From JBBQIY01 sp964618405 (GTDB lineage Bacteria; Verrucomicrobiota; Kiritimatiellia; RFP12; UBA3636), in NCBI GenBank assembly GCA_964618405.1, contig CAZUAY010000153.1:1-9678 (forward strand): 9,678 bases of DNA, in the 5' to 3' direction. Positions 1 to 7,868 of this stretch are shown piece by piece. Both the position numbers and the translations under genes were made by a program. The notes beneath the pieces were generated by a model. The model made no database searches and was not told where the DNA came from. It saw only the letters and a program-made list of their open reading frames with translations. The number at the start of each line of letters is the position of its first letter. The stretch's first letter is position 1.

Positions 1-1745
1 CTTGACATTAAATTTCGATAATCACTTGCCCCTTTATTCTGAACGGTGTTTTCAATAGCCTCTTGTGAATTATCTGTTTGGACACCTAGCCACGCCTCCC
101 AATTGAAACTCAGCTCAGAATAATTCAGGTTTGCACCAAATGGTGGGTCAATAAACATATAGTCTATTTGTGACTCACTAAGTGTAACCTCTGTTGTTGA
201 GCCACTGAATAGACATATTGATTCCTGCGAATGGCAGAAAGATGATAGCTTCCCACATTTCTTTTGAAAATAGAAAATAACCGATTGCTCGGCAGGGCAG
301 GAGGATATATAGAGGGTACCGGCTACTCCGGCGTTGACCCATCCAAGTCCCGAATTTACTGTCCTCCGCTCCTTATTATGCTTAGCTTGTTTACTCAATA
401 TTTTTAAGCTGCCAACCACAAACTGCATCAAGGATTGCCTGTGTTGCGAAGATATTGCCCTGTTCCAAAATGCACTAAGTGCCCATAGATTTCGCTTTGT
501 GTAAAAATGATGAACATTTGTAATGCCATGCGAAACCATCGGCTGCCTTGTATTAAATCCATCAGGCAAATTTGCAGTTGGGAACCAATATGGAATATGG
601 CCTTCCTCTATTTTTTCTAAAAGTTTGAGGTCATTTTGGTCAGCATGTTTCTCATATCTTTTCCCTTTGACTGAATAATTTATCAAAACCGGAATCTGCT
701 TGGCTTGTTTGATAGATGTTTGCAGAGATCTGTCGAAAATCAATGACCACGCACGGGTCATATTTCGTTTTGTTAGTATCGAATGGCAATGAGGGCATGG
801 GAAACTATCAGAAACTTGTCCCGATTCTTTATCCACCGCTTCTTTCCAAAAAATCAACTCGCCGGTGCATTCGGGGCAGACAAAAACATCTGACCAAACC
901 GTGTAGTTGATTTTACCCTTTGTCTTCCCATCCGTATGGAACGTCTCATACATCCATTCGCATTCCTTCTCGACCTCCTTGAGAATGCGTTTGGCCTCTT
1001 TTTCGAAAGCTTTCACATCAACCGGCGTGTTGTAGTTGTAGGCGATAAATGTGGCCGCTGGCGAAAGGTCGTTCAGCACAGCCCTACGAGAGCCCAGTTT
1101 TGAAAACGGTCGCCATACCTTTTTGCCATCTTCATCCATCTCTTCCTGCAAAATGGTCCCGTTTGACTTCACTTGGTAGCCGAGGGACATAACCTCTTCG
1201 CGGTCCCCGCACATCTGCGCCGCAACACCGGTCATGCCGGTTCCACAGAAGCCGTCGAACACAATATCCCCCGGCTCGGTGTAATGGAGGATATAGCGCA
1301 TGATGGCCTTGTGCGGCACCTTGGTGTGATAAGAGTGGGCGTTGTAAATCGGGTCGTTTTTCCCTTCGCTCACATCCGCAGCAAAGGGTTCACGGTGATA
1401 GTGGTAGCCATCGGGTTGCTTCGGTTTCTGCGCCTCCCACTCAGCGATAAAATCCGCGATCCACGGGTTCGGGCAGGCTGTGTAGTACGGCGGATCGCTC
1501 AGGTTCAGGATGTCCTCATCGCTGCCGATGGGAAAGCCTTCGATCTTGCGGAACTCCGGGTCCTGCAGCTTCTTGCGCAGCTCCTCGGTAAAGTGGACGC
1601 GGCGTGCCTCTTCGCTATCGAAGGTCTTGCCGAGACAAACTAGCGGTTCATCATTAGCCGGGACTAATTCTTCATCAAAAAGCTTTCCGCTACCCGGCTT
1701 ACCGGGTACGAAATTGGATCGGAAGAGTTCGTTTTGTTTAGCCAT
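1..1745 (-). CDS. pglX: BREX-3 type DNA methyltransferase (PglX/PglXI), 3' end cut by window edge
   Basis: Adenine-type DNA methyltransferase expected to modify host DNA so that BREX ignores it. Reading the minus strand from ATG at 1745 gives 581 uninterrupted codons that run off the left edge. A Shine-Dalgarno AAGGA lies 7 bases before the ATG. Visible motifs: an early DPPY box (residues 84-87, in NLSDPPYYTACPNPW), the S-adenosylmethionine-binding motif DGFCGTG (164-170), a probable zinc ribbon (C290-x2-C293 and C317-x2-C320), and a second catalytic-type box DPPF (533-536, followed by GANLNYSEL). The family assignment rests on these motifs plus linkage to brxF and brxC; the name PglXI follows published BREX-3 nomenclature. 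The first part of the gene (about 950-1745) is G+C-rich (1201-1260 is 67% G+C). The later part (1-900) is A+T-rich (601-660 is 33%), suggesting a mosaic gene. It is last in the visible operon, about 120 bases after the AlbA_2 gene. A stand-alone restriction-modification methylase is the alternative. Confidence 0.85.
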   Translation of the reverse strand, partial: MAKQNELFRSNFVPGKPGSGKLFDEELVPANDEPLVCLGKTFDSEEARRVHFTEELRKKLQDPEFRKIEGFPIGSDEDILNLSDPPYYTACPNPWIADFIAEWEAQKPKQPDGYHYHREPFAADVSEGKNDPIYNAHSYHTKVPHKAIMRYILHYTEPGDIVFDGFCGTGMTGVAAQMCGDREEVMSLGYQVKSNGTILQEEMDEDGKKVWRPFSKLGSRRAVLNDLSPAATFIAYNYNTPVDVKAFEKEAKRILKEVEKECEWMYETFHTDGKTKGKINYTVWSDVFVCPECTGELIFWKEAVDKESGQVSDSFPCPHCHSILTKRNMTRAWSLIFDRSLQTSIKQAKQIPVLINYSVKGKRYEKHADQNDLKLLEKIEEGHIPYWFPTANLPDGFNTRQPMVSHGITNVHHFYTKRNLWALSAFWNRAISSQHRQSLMQFVVGSLKILSKQAKHNKERRTVNSGLGWVNAGVAGTLYISSCPAEQSVIFYFQKKCGKLSSFCHSQESICLFSGSTTEVTLSESQIDYMFIDPPFGANLNYSELSFNWEAWLGVQTDNSQEAIENTVQNKGASDYRNLMS

Positions 1746-1872
1746 ATTAAAATCCTTATTTGTTTTCCACAGATTCCGCTACTTCTCGCTGATTCAAAAA
1801 TAATCCTTTTCAAGCATTGAGTATCTCGCTATATCGCTCAACCAGAATTTGCGTAATCTGCGGATCATTCAT
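1746..1872 (-). other. Intercistronic segment with a possible 20-codon ORF
   Basis: The gap between the AlbA_2 gene and pglX is 119 bases, much longer than the 3-4 base gaps earlier in the operon. An ATG at 1872 overlaps the AlbA_2 stop codon (ATGAATGA arrangement) and opens a 20-codon ORF, MNDPQITQILVERYSEILNA, ending in TGA at 1810-1812. Past that TGA the same frame stays open for 17 more codons (KGLFLNQREVAESVENK) and ends in TAA just before the pglX ribosome binding site. This could be a translation-coupled leader peptide, a remnant of a small helical protein broken by one nonsense change, or chance. I do not recognise either peptide. Confidence 0.25.
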
Positions 1873-3439
1873 TCCTCGACGATCCGGACTTTTGCCTGTT
1901 TTTGCCTTTGACAGTCAGACGATACTTTTGAGTCGGGCTCTTGGGCGAGTCAGGCTGGGTCATCTCGATTAAGCCGGCTTTCAGTGCTGGAAGAAGGTAT
2001 GCTTCGCGAAAGTGATCTTCATGCTTCAGTCCTAATTGTTCCTGAATTTCAAGGCGCTTCATTTCCCCCACCAGAACTTCTATGAGTCGAACTACTTTCC
2101 CAGCTACTTCCTCGGCTACTTCTCCGGCTACTTCTCCGGCTACTTCTCCGGCTACTTCTCCGGTTACTTCCCCGGCGACCTGCCCTGCACGCGGGCGTGC
2201 TGCATTGATGCTGCTCTCTGTTTGCATTGCGACCTTGGCTGGATAGACCCGGCAAATCACGGAATGCGTATCGATACTGAATTCTGGTGGTGGATTGCCA
2301 TTGTCGGCCAACTCGCGATTGGCCATCTGAATCCCCACGCCGAACCGTTGCACCAGATTCAAAACCTTCATGCTTTCAGCGACGTTAGGGTTGCGATAGT
2401 CGGCAAACCCCGGCTTGCCGAAGTTTTCCGGAGTAACACGTCCATAAGGCCCACCGGCATTGATGATTTCAATATGATCGTTGAACCAATACACCATGAC
2501 CGGTGAATGTGTCCCTTCATAACTCCGGTGCATCACGGCATTCCGTGTCAATTGCTGCAAAGCGGGAATCGGATAGTCATAGTGACGGATTTCTTTCGGT
2601 GCACTGATGATATCGACCGACACACGGTTGTGCGATGCCATTTTTTGATCCAATGCGGTAATCTGGTGCTGAATAGATCCGTCTACCCGTAACTCATCCA
2701 CAACTTCATCACCCCACTGAGTGCCATTGATCCGCAAAAACTGAATACGCGCTCCGGGAATAAAATCTTGCGGTTTTCTTCCCAGAGTCAGGATCCCGGT
2801 GATGGTAGGTGTCTGGTCATCGGGTGATACAATCATTCGGCAAGTAGCCAATCTCTCGGCGTAACCTCGATTATCAGCAGACAAGACATCTTTAGCAACA
2901 GCATGGGGCAGATATTCCTCCTCGAAGAAGACCCGGCTCAGATCCTGCAATGATGCGCTGGGCACAGGTTGAAGATCATAAGGCAGGAGCCGGAATCGCC
3001 GGCGCTCAACCAACAAGCGCTCTTCCTGTTCATTGGCAATCGATCGGCGTGGTCCGGTCCGAATCCATATCCGGCCAGCATACCTGACCGGCGGCATGTC
3101 GGATGGCAGGACGGTGACAACGGCTATCTCAGCGCATTTTAACACCCGCTTCTCAACAGAGAATACCGGCAAAGGCAAAATATTCCCATCAGTCTTCATG
3201 TCAGCCAGACTCCGAAGCAACTCGTCGGTTATTGGCTCGTTTGATGGCTCTCCATTATCCTGCACCCCGATAAAGAGCACACCTGGTTTTTTGTGGTTGG
3301 GAAAATCATTAGCGAACGCACAGACGGCCTGCCTCGCTTTAGTGGGCGTATCCCCCTTAAAGGACTGCTTCCGCTCAACGAAGTCAGACTCCAGGTCTTC
3401 AAGAAAGGCTAGCAGCTCTTTGTCTGTGTATCGTTTCAT
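1865..3439 (-). CDS. AlbA_2 (Schlafen-like) ATP-binding protein, COG2865 type, inside the BREX operon
   Basis: This 524-residue protein resembles the putative regulators annotated as AlbA_2 / divergent AAA-4 / COG2865. Residues about 12-135 form the AlbA_2 domain (LESDFVERKQSF at 16-27; an AFAND...GVLFIGVQDNG core at 41-63). A GHKL-type ATP-binding region spans about 285-395 (QQLTRNAVMHRSYEG, then NPNVAESMKVLNLVQRFGVG, typical of this family). A tract of eight 4-residue GEVA-like repeats follows at 419-450. A C-terminal winged-helix-like segment (about 450-512, with FREAYLLPALKAGLIEM and QKYRLT) resembles the C-terminal domain seen in Fic-like and COG2865 proteins. The ATG at 3439 lies 4 bases after the brxC stop, with GGAAAGG just upstream as ribosome binding site. 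The position implies a role with BREX, either regulatory or as an accessory effector. The biochemical function is unknown, and it is not one of the six core BREX-3 genes. Confidence 0.85.
   Translation of the reverse strand: MKRYTDKELLAFLEDLESDFVERKQSFKGDTPTKARQAVCAFANDFPNHKKPGVLFIGVQDNGEPSNEPITDELLRSLADMKTDGNILPLPVFSVEKRVLKCAEIAVVTVLPSDMPPVRYAGRIWIRTGPRRSIANEQEERLLVERRRFRLLPYDLQPVPSASLQDLSRVFFEEEYLPHAVAKDVLSADNRGYAERLATCRMIVSPDDQTPTITGILTLGRKPQDFIPGARIQFLRINGTQWGDEVVDELRVDGSIQHQITALDQKMASHNRVSVDIISAPKEIRHYDYPIPALQQLTRNAVMHRSYEGTHSPVMVYWFNDHIEIINAGGPYGRVTPENFGKPGFADYRNPNVAESMKVLNLVQRFGVGIQMANRELADNGNPPPEFSIDTHSVICRVYPAKVAMQTESSINAARPRAGQVAGEVTGEVAGEVAGEVAGEVAEEVAGKVVRLIEVLVGEMKRLEIQEQLGLKHEDHFREAYLLPALKAGLIEMTQPDSPKSPTQKYRLTVKGKNRQKSGSSRNE
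2090..2185 (-). repeat. 12-bp tandem repeat coding for GEVA units
   Basis: Eight 12-base units inside the AlbA_2 gene; on the coding strand the consensus is GGAGAAGTAGCC. They encode GQVA, GEVT, four identical GEVA units, EEVA and GKVV (residues 419-450). The four central units are identical at the DNA level except at the array edges, which is what slipped-strand copying or recent expansion would produce. Because the unit is a multiple of three, copy-number change would lengthen or shorten the linker between the ATP-binding region and the C-terminal winged helix without breaking the frame. Confidence 0.9.
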
Positions 3440-3443
3440 TCAA

Positions 3444-6400
3444 TTACCTTTCCACAACAATCCGCACCTTGGCCGGNNNNNNNNNNATGTACTCCTCAAA
3501 ACGTTTCTTCATCTCTGCTGGGGTCGCCGGTCCGCCTGTCATCTGAAGAGCGCTTTGCAGATCCTGCACATTAACGGTGACCTTGACCAGACCGGAGAGC
3601 ACTTCCTTCAGGGCGTGGACAAAATTGCTGTCCAACGGCACCGGCAGCACCCGCGACTTGATAAAGGCTTCCAGCGGTTCGCGGTCGTCACGCTTCAGTA
3701 GGTCCATGTTGGTCTGGGTGATCGGATCTTCCAGATTTCCGAGGATGGTGGAGGTCCAGGCAGCCACCATGGCGTCGAGCTGGTCATCCATCTGATCGAT
3801 CCTCTGCGACCCCGCACCCGTGCCTGTTTCGACCGAAGGCCGGAAGCCACAGTGAGGACAGATGGGTGTGGCATCGAGGTTTTGCTCAGTCAGGGCAAAA
3901 CAGCTCTTCAATGCTGCTAGTCGGTTCTGATAATCGGTGAGCTGCTGCCGAGGCATCAAATCGATGCTGGCCAGCTTGAATAGCGTTTGCAGGCGTGGAT
4001 CGTTGAGTAGCACCACTTTGCGCCTGTCGTCGTTCACGCCTAGCCGAGCCTTGGCGTGCAGGCCAATGTAGGCAACGAGGTAATCCTTTTTTAACTTTTG
4101 TAGCTTTGCCCCGATGGACTGAGATTGGCTGGACAGCTCGGCCAGATCGGTCTGTTTGATCGCATCCAGCACATCCTGGCGGGAGCTCTTCATGCGGTCC
4201 ACCCAGTCGTGCTCAGCGGGCAGCACCGCTTCGGCGGTGGAGAGCCAGGAAGCCGTCGCGCTATGACCCATAATGAACTCGCGCAGAGCGTCCAGTTCGT
4301 CCAGTGCCTTCACCGCCCTTTCATGGGACTGCACTTCGAGAGCACTGTAGCGGAAATTTTTTAACTTGCCCGGCGAGGAGTAGACCTGGAGCGATTCAAA
4401 GAAGGTTTTGGCCTCATCCAGCCCAATAGCTTGGCTGGCTAGATCAGTGCCTGCGAGTAGATCCTGCCCCCAGAAGGAGAGTCCTTCACGCAATTTCTGC
4501 TGGGTCATGACAATACGCTTGACCACTTGTCCCACCCCTTGCTGCAGGTTCTGTACGGGTTCGTCCTTGCCCTGAGTGACAAGTTGAGCCATACCCGGCG
4601 TCATGCCAAGCAGTTCGAATAGCGCCTTGAGCGCAGGCAGGTTCCACTCCTTGGGTTGCTCCAGATGCTTGAAGCGGGCGAGTTCGTCCATACCTGAGGC
4701 GGCAAGCTGCGGCAGACCGGTGGCATCGAATTTCTTACCCGGAATAGCGAGCATGATGTCGCCGGAATAGACCAACGCGGCCAAGATGACCGCCACCCAC
4801 TCTGGCTCCAGGCGCCCGCCCCCAGGGTTCATGTATTCTAGCCCGTGGTCGTCATGGATGATCTCACTACGGTTCACCACCTGACCGTGACCCTTGGCCT
4901 TGACGGCATCAAGGATGAACTTGGTGTATTTCGATTTACTGGGATCGATCCTTTCGCCATCAAGCAGTTCTAGTGCGTCCAAAACAGCCGTGGCTTGCTT
5001 GGTGCGGTTCTGCCCAGCAATGGCCCGTAGTGCATCCTGTGCGGCCTGGGCTCGGTTGCTACCGGTGATCAGAATCGAGAAAATCGGATAGTCTGGAGCC
5101 TGGTTTTCGAAGTTCGGAGCCAAACATATTCCAGCAATGGCGTTGACTAAGTCGCGGAAGTTGATGGTTTCGTGGGGCGGAATACCGGACAGATCGCGAA
5201 TAGATTTGCCTTTGGCCCACTCGGTCAGAGACTTGGTGCGCCCCTGGTAGGTAACCTCGAAGGAGTCAATCATGTGCTTCTGTAGCCACTGAACCAGCTT
5301 CTTCAGAAAGCCGTTGGTCTTCGACTCATAGGTGGCTTTGGCATGGCCTGATGATGTGGTAGCAAGATCCAAGGCCGCTGCATAATTTTTCAATGCAGTC
5401 TGAAATTCTTCGTCAGTGCCTTTGAGTCGGAAGAAAACCTCATCGTTAGCCTTGTCATCTTTAAACCGTGGAGGATCATTCGGCTGGATAAAATAAAGGT
5501 AGAAGTCCCGCTGCGGCACGGCAGTGGAACGCTCATTAGGTGCGCCAAAAAAGAGGTAGCCGGAACGTGCAGCCTTATGCTCCTGCCAGACCAGCTCATG
5601 CTGCCATATTTTGTAGCCGGTCACATAAGTGGCATCTTGGCATTCCATGACTCGTTTGAGCGCCTCGTAATAGAAGCGGTCGAGCTGAGTCTGCCCCATG
5701 CTTTCGGCCCGTTTGTCGATCAGGGCATCGAAATCGTCCGTCTTTTTTAGGTCAAGGTAGAACTGGTGGTTTTCAGCATTGAAGGATATGAACTGTCCGC
5801 TGACCGTTTTGTGGATCTCGCGCAGGACGGTTTCCACGTGGGTCTGCAGGTCTCTGTCTGGTTCGTCGCTACCCATCTCGGCGATCAGCGGATCAAAGAG
5901 ACAGAGGCGATCGCGCAACTCCTCTGCGGATGCGCCCATGGGGGCATAGATATCGCCAGTGGTGAGGCGGTGGACAGATAGTGCGTGGATCAGACGCAGT
6001 GCCATCGGCTTGTACTGCTTGCGAGAGATGGCGTTCTCTATACGAGATTCCAGCACTTGGCTACAGTCGATAACCGCCCGTATCTCTGGAATGGCGCGGA
6101 ACGATGCGTTCTGCTTAAGGGTATTCCAGTAGCTATCGAAGGCGATCAGTACAGGCTCATCAGAAGGCACTTCTTTACCGAGGATACCTTTCATACCAAC
6201 AGACAGGGTTTTAAGCACCTCACGCTTTTCCACCACAGTAACTCTTTCGAAGGTGTCGATGTAATCGGGATGTACAGGAAAAAGCTGAACAAATTCGTCC
6301 ATCCGCTCGTTGAGCCCGCCGTAGTATTTGGCAAAGGGCATCAGGTAATCACGGATCTTAGCTTGCTGCTCGGCGGTCTTCTTAAGCAAACGCTCAGCCA

Positions 6401-7163
6401 CTACGAATTTGACGTCGCTACGTGCGATGAGTATTTGCTCGAAGCGGTCCTTCACTCGGCGGATGCTGTCGGCAACAAAAGCGAATCTCGGACTGTCAAA
6501 AATGGCTTCCTGTACACCGGCCATGAAACGGAAACGCAGGTCCTTGCATACCTCTCCAACTTCACGCAGGAAGTTGAGGTCAAGGATCAGTTCATGGTCT
6601 TTGCGGGTGCGCAGGTAGTCAAGTAGCTCATCAACCACCAACAGCAGGCCATGCTCGGGGAATACTGTGTCGAATTTGGCCATCATATCTTCGAAGGCCC
6701 GTTTGTGGCTGGTAATAGTGCCCGCCTCGGGGAATACATACTCCACGCCGAGTTTTTCAAGATGCTCCTCCAGTTCGGCGACCACAATATCACGCAAGGA
6801 CATCGTGGTGGACCCGATCTCAGTACGAATGACCTTAAAACGTCCGGCGATCTGCGCCGCAGCGTCACGAACACCGGAATGGCTCAGGCCATCAAGCAAT
6901 GATGCGTCTGCTGCAAGGCAGGAAACAACAGACATTAAGTGCGATTTGCCGGTGCCATAGTTGCCAACGACAAGCAGCCCCTTGTTATCGACAGACTGAT
7001 CGAACTGCATCTGGGGGATGACAAGGTGTATAAGCCGTTCCGCCATTTCCTCTGAAATGACGTAGGTTTTGACCAGATTCTGAGCAGCACTTGCTTTATC
7101 CGCATCGCGCAACTGAACAACTGATTCAATTGGATCAAACTGGATTAAGTCTCCATATTTCAT
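3444..7163 (-). CDS. brxC: BREX-3 large ATPase BrxC (DUF6079 type)
   Basis: Large P-loop ATPase of the BrxC/PglY group, 1239 codons as read through a scaffold gap. The N-terminal ATPase core has Walker A GNYGTGKS (residues 67-74) and Walker B LLLVVDE (173-179), followed by LDYLRTRKDHELILDLNFLR. The rest is long, mostly helical sequence without familiar catalytic motifs. A lone CPHC pair (C1102, C1105) near the C-terminus may be half of a metal site. BrxC proteins are core components of BREX, needed for defence, and in some types also for methylation. The exact role is unresolved, but this class of ATPase is thought to power assembly or DNA remodelling. The ATG at 7163 lies 3 bases after the brxF stop. 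A TGAGG within the end of brxF serves as ribosome binding site, so translation is probably coupled. The last codons (after residue 1225) cross the 10-N gap, so the C-terminus and true length are uncertain. Confidence 0.88.
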   Translation of the reverse strand: MKYGDLIQFDPIESVVQLRDADKASAAQNLVKTYVISEEMAERLIHLVIPQMQFDQSVDNKGLLVVGNYGTGKSHLMSVVSCLAADASLLDGLSHSGVRDAAAQIAGRFKVIRTEIGSTTMSLRDIVVAELEEHLEKLGVEYVFPEAGTITSHKRAFEDMMAKFDTVFPEHGLLLVVDELLDYLRTRKDHELILDLNFLREVGEVCKDLRFRFMAGVQEAIFDSPRFAFVADSIRRVKDRFEQILIARSDVKFVVAERLLKKTAEQQAKIRDYLMPFAKYYGGLNERMDEFVQLFPVHPDYIDTFERVTVVEKREVLKTLSVGMKGILGKEVPSDEPVLIAFDSYWNTLKQNASFRAIPEIRAVIDCSQVLESRIENAISRKQYKPMALRLIHALSVHRLTTGDIYAPMGASAEELRDRLCLFDPLIAEMGSDEPDRDLQTHVETVLREIHKTVSGQFISFNAENHQFYLDLKKTDDFDALIDKRAESMGQTQLDRFYYEALKRVMECQDATYVTGYKIWQHELVWQEHKAARSGYLFFGAPNERSTAVPQRDFYLYFIQPNDPPRFKDDKANDEVFFRLKGTDEEFQTALKNYAAALDLATTSSGHAKATYESKTNGFLKKLVQWLQKHMIDSFEVTYQGRTKSLTEWAKGKSIRDLSGIPPHETINFRDLVNAIAGICLAPNFENQAPDYPIFSILITGSNRAQAAQDALRAIAGQNRTKQATAVLDALELLDGERIDPSKSKYTKFILDAVKAKGHGQVVNRSEIIHDDHGLEYMNPGGGRLEPEWVAVILAALVYSGDIMLAIPGKKFDATGLPQLAASGMDELARFKHLEQPKEWNLPALKALFELLGMTPGMAQLVTQGKDEPVQNLQQGVGQVVKRIVMTQQKLREGLSFWGQDLLAGTDLASQAIGLDEAKTFFESLQVYSSPGKLKNFRYSALEVQSHERAVKALDELDALREFIMGHSATASWLSTAEAVLPAEHDWVDRMKSSRQDVLDAIKQTDLAELSSQSQSIGAKLQKLKKDYLVAYIGLHAKARLGVNDDRRKVVLLNDPRLQTLFKLASIDLMPRQQLTDYQNRLAALKSCFALTEQNLDATPICPHCGFRPSVETGTGAGSQRIDQMDDQLDAMVAAWTSTILGNLEDPITQTNMDLLKRDDREPLEAFIKSRVLPVPLDSNFVHALKEVLSGLVKVTVNVQDLQSALQMTGGPATPAEMKKRFEEYXXXXPAKVRIVVER
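3477..3486. other. Assembly gap (10 N)
   Basis: Ten ambiguous bases interrupt the C-terminal codons of brxC. Ten is not a multiple of three and is a common placeholder length for a gap of unknown size. The reading frame happens to stay open across it (EEY, four unknown residues, then PAKVRIVVER and stop), but the number of missing residues cannot be read from the sequence. Confidence 0.97.
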
Positions 7164-7166
7164 TTT

Positions 7167-7664
7167 TTATGCCTCATTGAAGTTCCCATCAAATTTCTGA
7201 TCTAAAACACATACGCAAATAGCATCTACCGAGTCATAACGCCTGTATTCCCGGTGACCTACTTCAGCATAAGTAAGTTGGCCTCCGAATTTATCTCCAT
7301 TCCAGGTTGCCACAACGGAGATATTTCTCGACAAACTCTGTAACAAACGCAAGGGGTCTTGCTGAAGATCCTTTTCAAACAGTATTTCAATATTATCAAG
7401 AAAAACGAGGTCGGCCACATCGATAGTGATTTTATCCAATACATCTCGCAACTGCAATACCCGTTGTCTGGCTGACAGTTGAAGTAATTCAGCCGAGACC
7501 TCAAGGTTGACATTAATAACCTTTTTACCATAATCCTCGGCTATCTCTCGCAACAACGCACTCTTACCAACTCCACTCGTCCCGACAATTAACACCAAAC
7601 GGTGGTATAACCCCTTCGCATCGTTAATCGATTCAATAACTTTTTCTTTTATTGACTGGCTCAT
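7167..7664 (-). CDS. brxF: BREX-3 P-loop protein BrxF
   Basis: Small 165-residue P-loop ATPase, matching the size and make-up of BrxF, the first gene of type 3 BREX loci. Walker A is GTSGVGKS (residues 28-35) after the strand LVLIV. The Walker B-like strand is DLVFLDN (85-91), and a later strand, ISVVATWNG (115-123), sits where a sensor residue is expected. No other domain is visible. BrxF is a known component of BREX-3, but its molecular job is not defined; an ATP-dependent partner of BrxC is a reasonable inference. It is the first gene of the visible operon and is followed by brxC after 3 bases. It looks more A+T-rich than brxC. The only good Shine-Dalgarno, GAGGAG, is 14 bases before the ATG at 7664, longer than usual, and no better in-frame start is present. 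Confidence 0.85.
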   Translation of the reverse strand: MSQSIKEKVIESINDAKGLYHRLVLIVGTSGVGKSALLREIAEDYGKKVINVNLEVSAELLQLSARQRVLQLRDVLDKITIDVADLVFLDNIEILFEKDLQQDPLRLLQSLSRNISVVATWNGDKFGGQLTYAEVGHREYRRYDSVDAICVCVLDQKFDGNFNEA

Positions 7665-7678
7665 AAAACTGTGAATTA

Positions 7679-7684
7679 CTCCTC
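7679..7684 (-). promoter_or_regulatory. Distant Shine-Dalgarno for brxF
   Basis: GAGGAG on the minus strand ends 14 bases before the brxF ATG, well outside the usual 5-9 base spacing. No closer purine-rich site exists, and no in-frame ATG, GTG or TTG upstream would fit it better. I found no convincing sigma-70 promoter in the A+T-rich stretch 7665-7769, which must nevertheless hold the operon start unless transcription enters from the repeat element upstream. Confidence 0.4.
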
Positions 7685-7833
7685 ACGAACTTTAGGTAAA
7701 TTTAGTGTTGTCATATTAACTTAAATATGGAGCAAAGGGAACAGAAAAGACCAAAGGTAATAAATAACGGTAATCGGTCAGTCGCCGGGGTTGGGCAGAC
7801 AGAGGAGCACCACCCACTCGACCGATTACAGTA

Positions 7834-7868
7834 GCGAGTTGCGAGTTGCGAGTAGCGAGTTGCGAGTC
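7834..7868 (+). repeat. Heptamer array GCGAGTN, five copies
   Basis: Five contiguous 7-base units: GCGAGTT, GCGAGTT, GCGAGTA, GCGAGTT, GCGAGTC. It occupies the left inner arm of the composite element. A 7-base period is not codon-compatible, which argues against coding. Confidence 0.85.

Noticed and set aside
1173..1643. 156-residue plus-strand open frame opposite the methyltransferase
   Set aside because: It is antisense to a continuous 581-codon methyltransferase frame with clear motifs; the peptide has no recognisable domain.
1..1745. Frameshifted or decayed methyltransferase
   Set aside because: Direct reading of the minus strand shows 581 codons without a stop; the gene merely lacks its end because of the window edge.
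2036..2506. Plus-strand open frame with YFSG repeats
   Set aside because: It is the antisense reading of the GEVA repeat in the AlbA_2 gene; the repeat keeps several frames open because its unit is a multiple of three.
3033..3701. 222-residue plus-strand open frame crossing the N gap
   Set aside because: It is antisense to two well-supported genes and joined through unknown bases.
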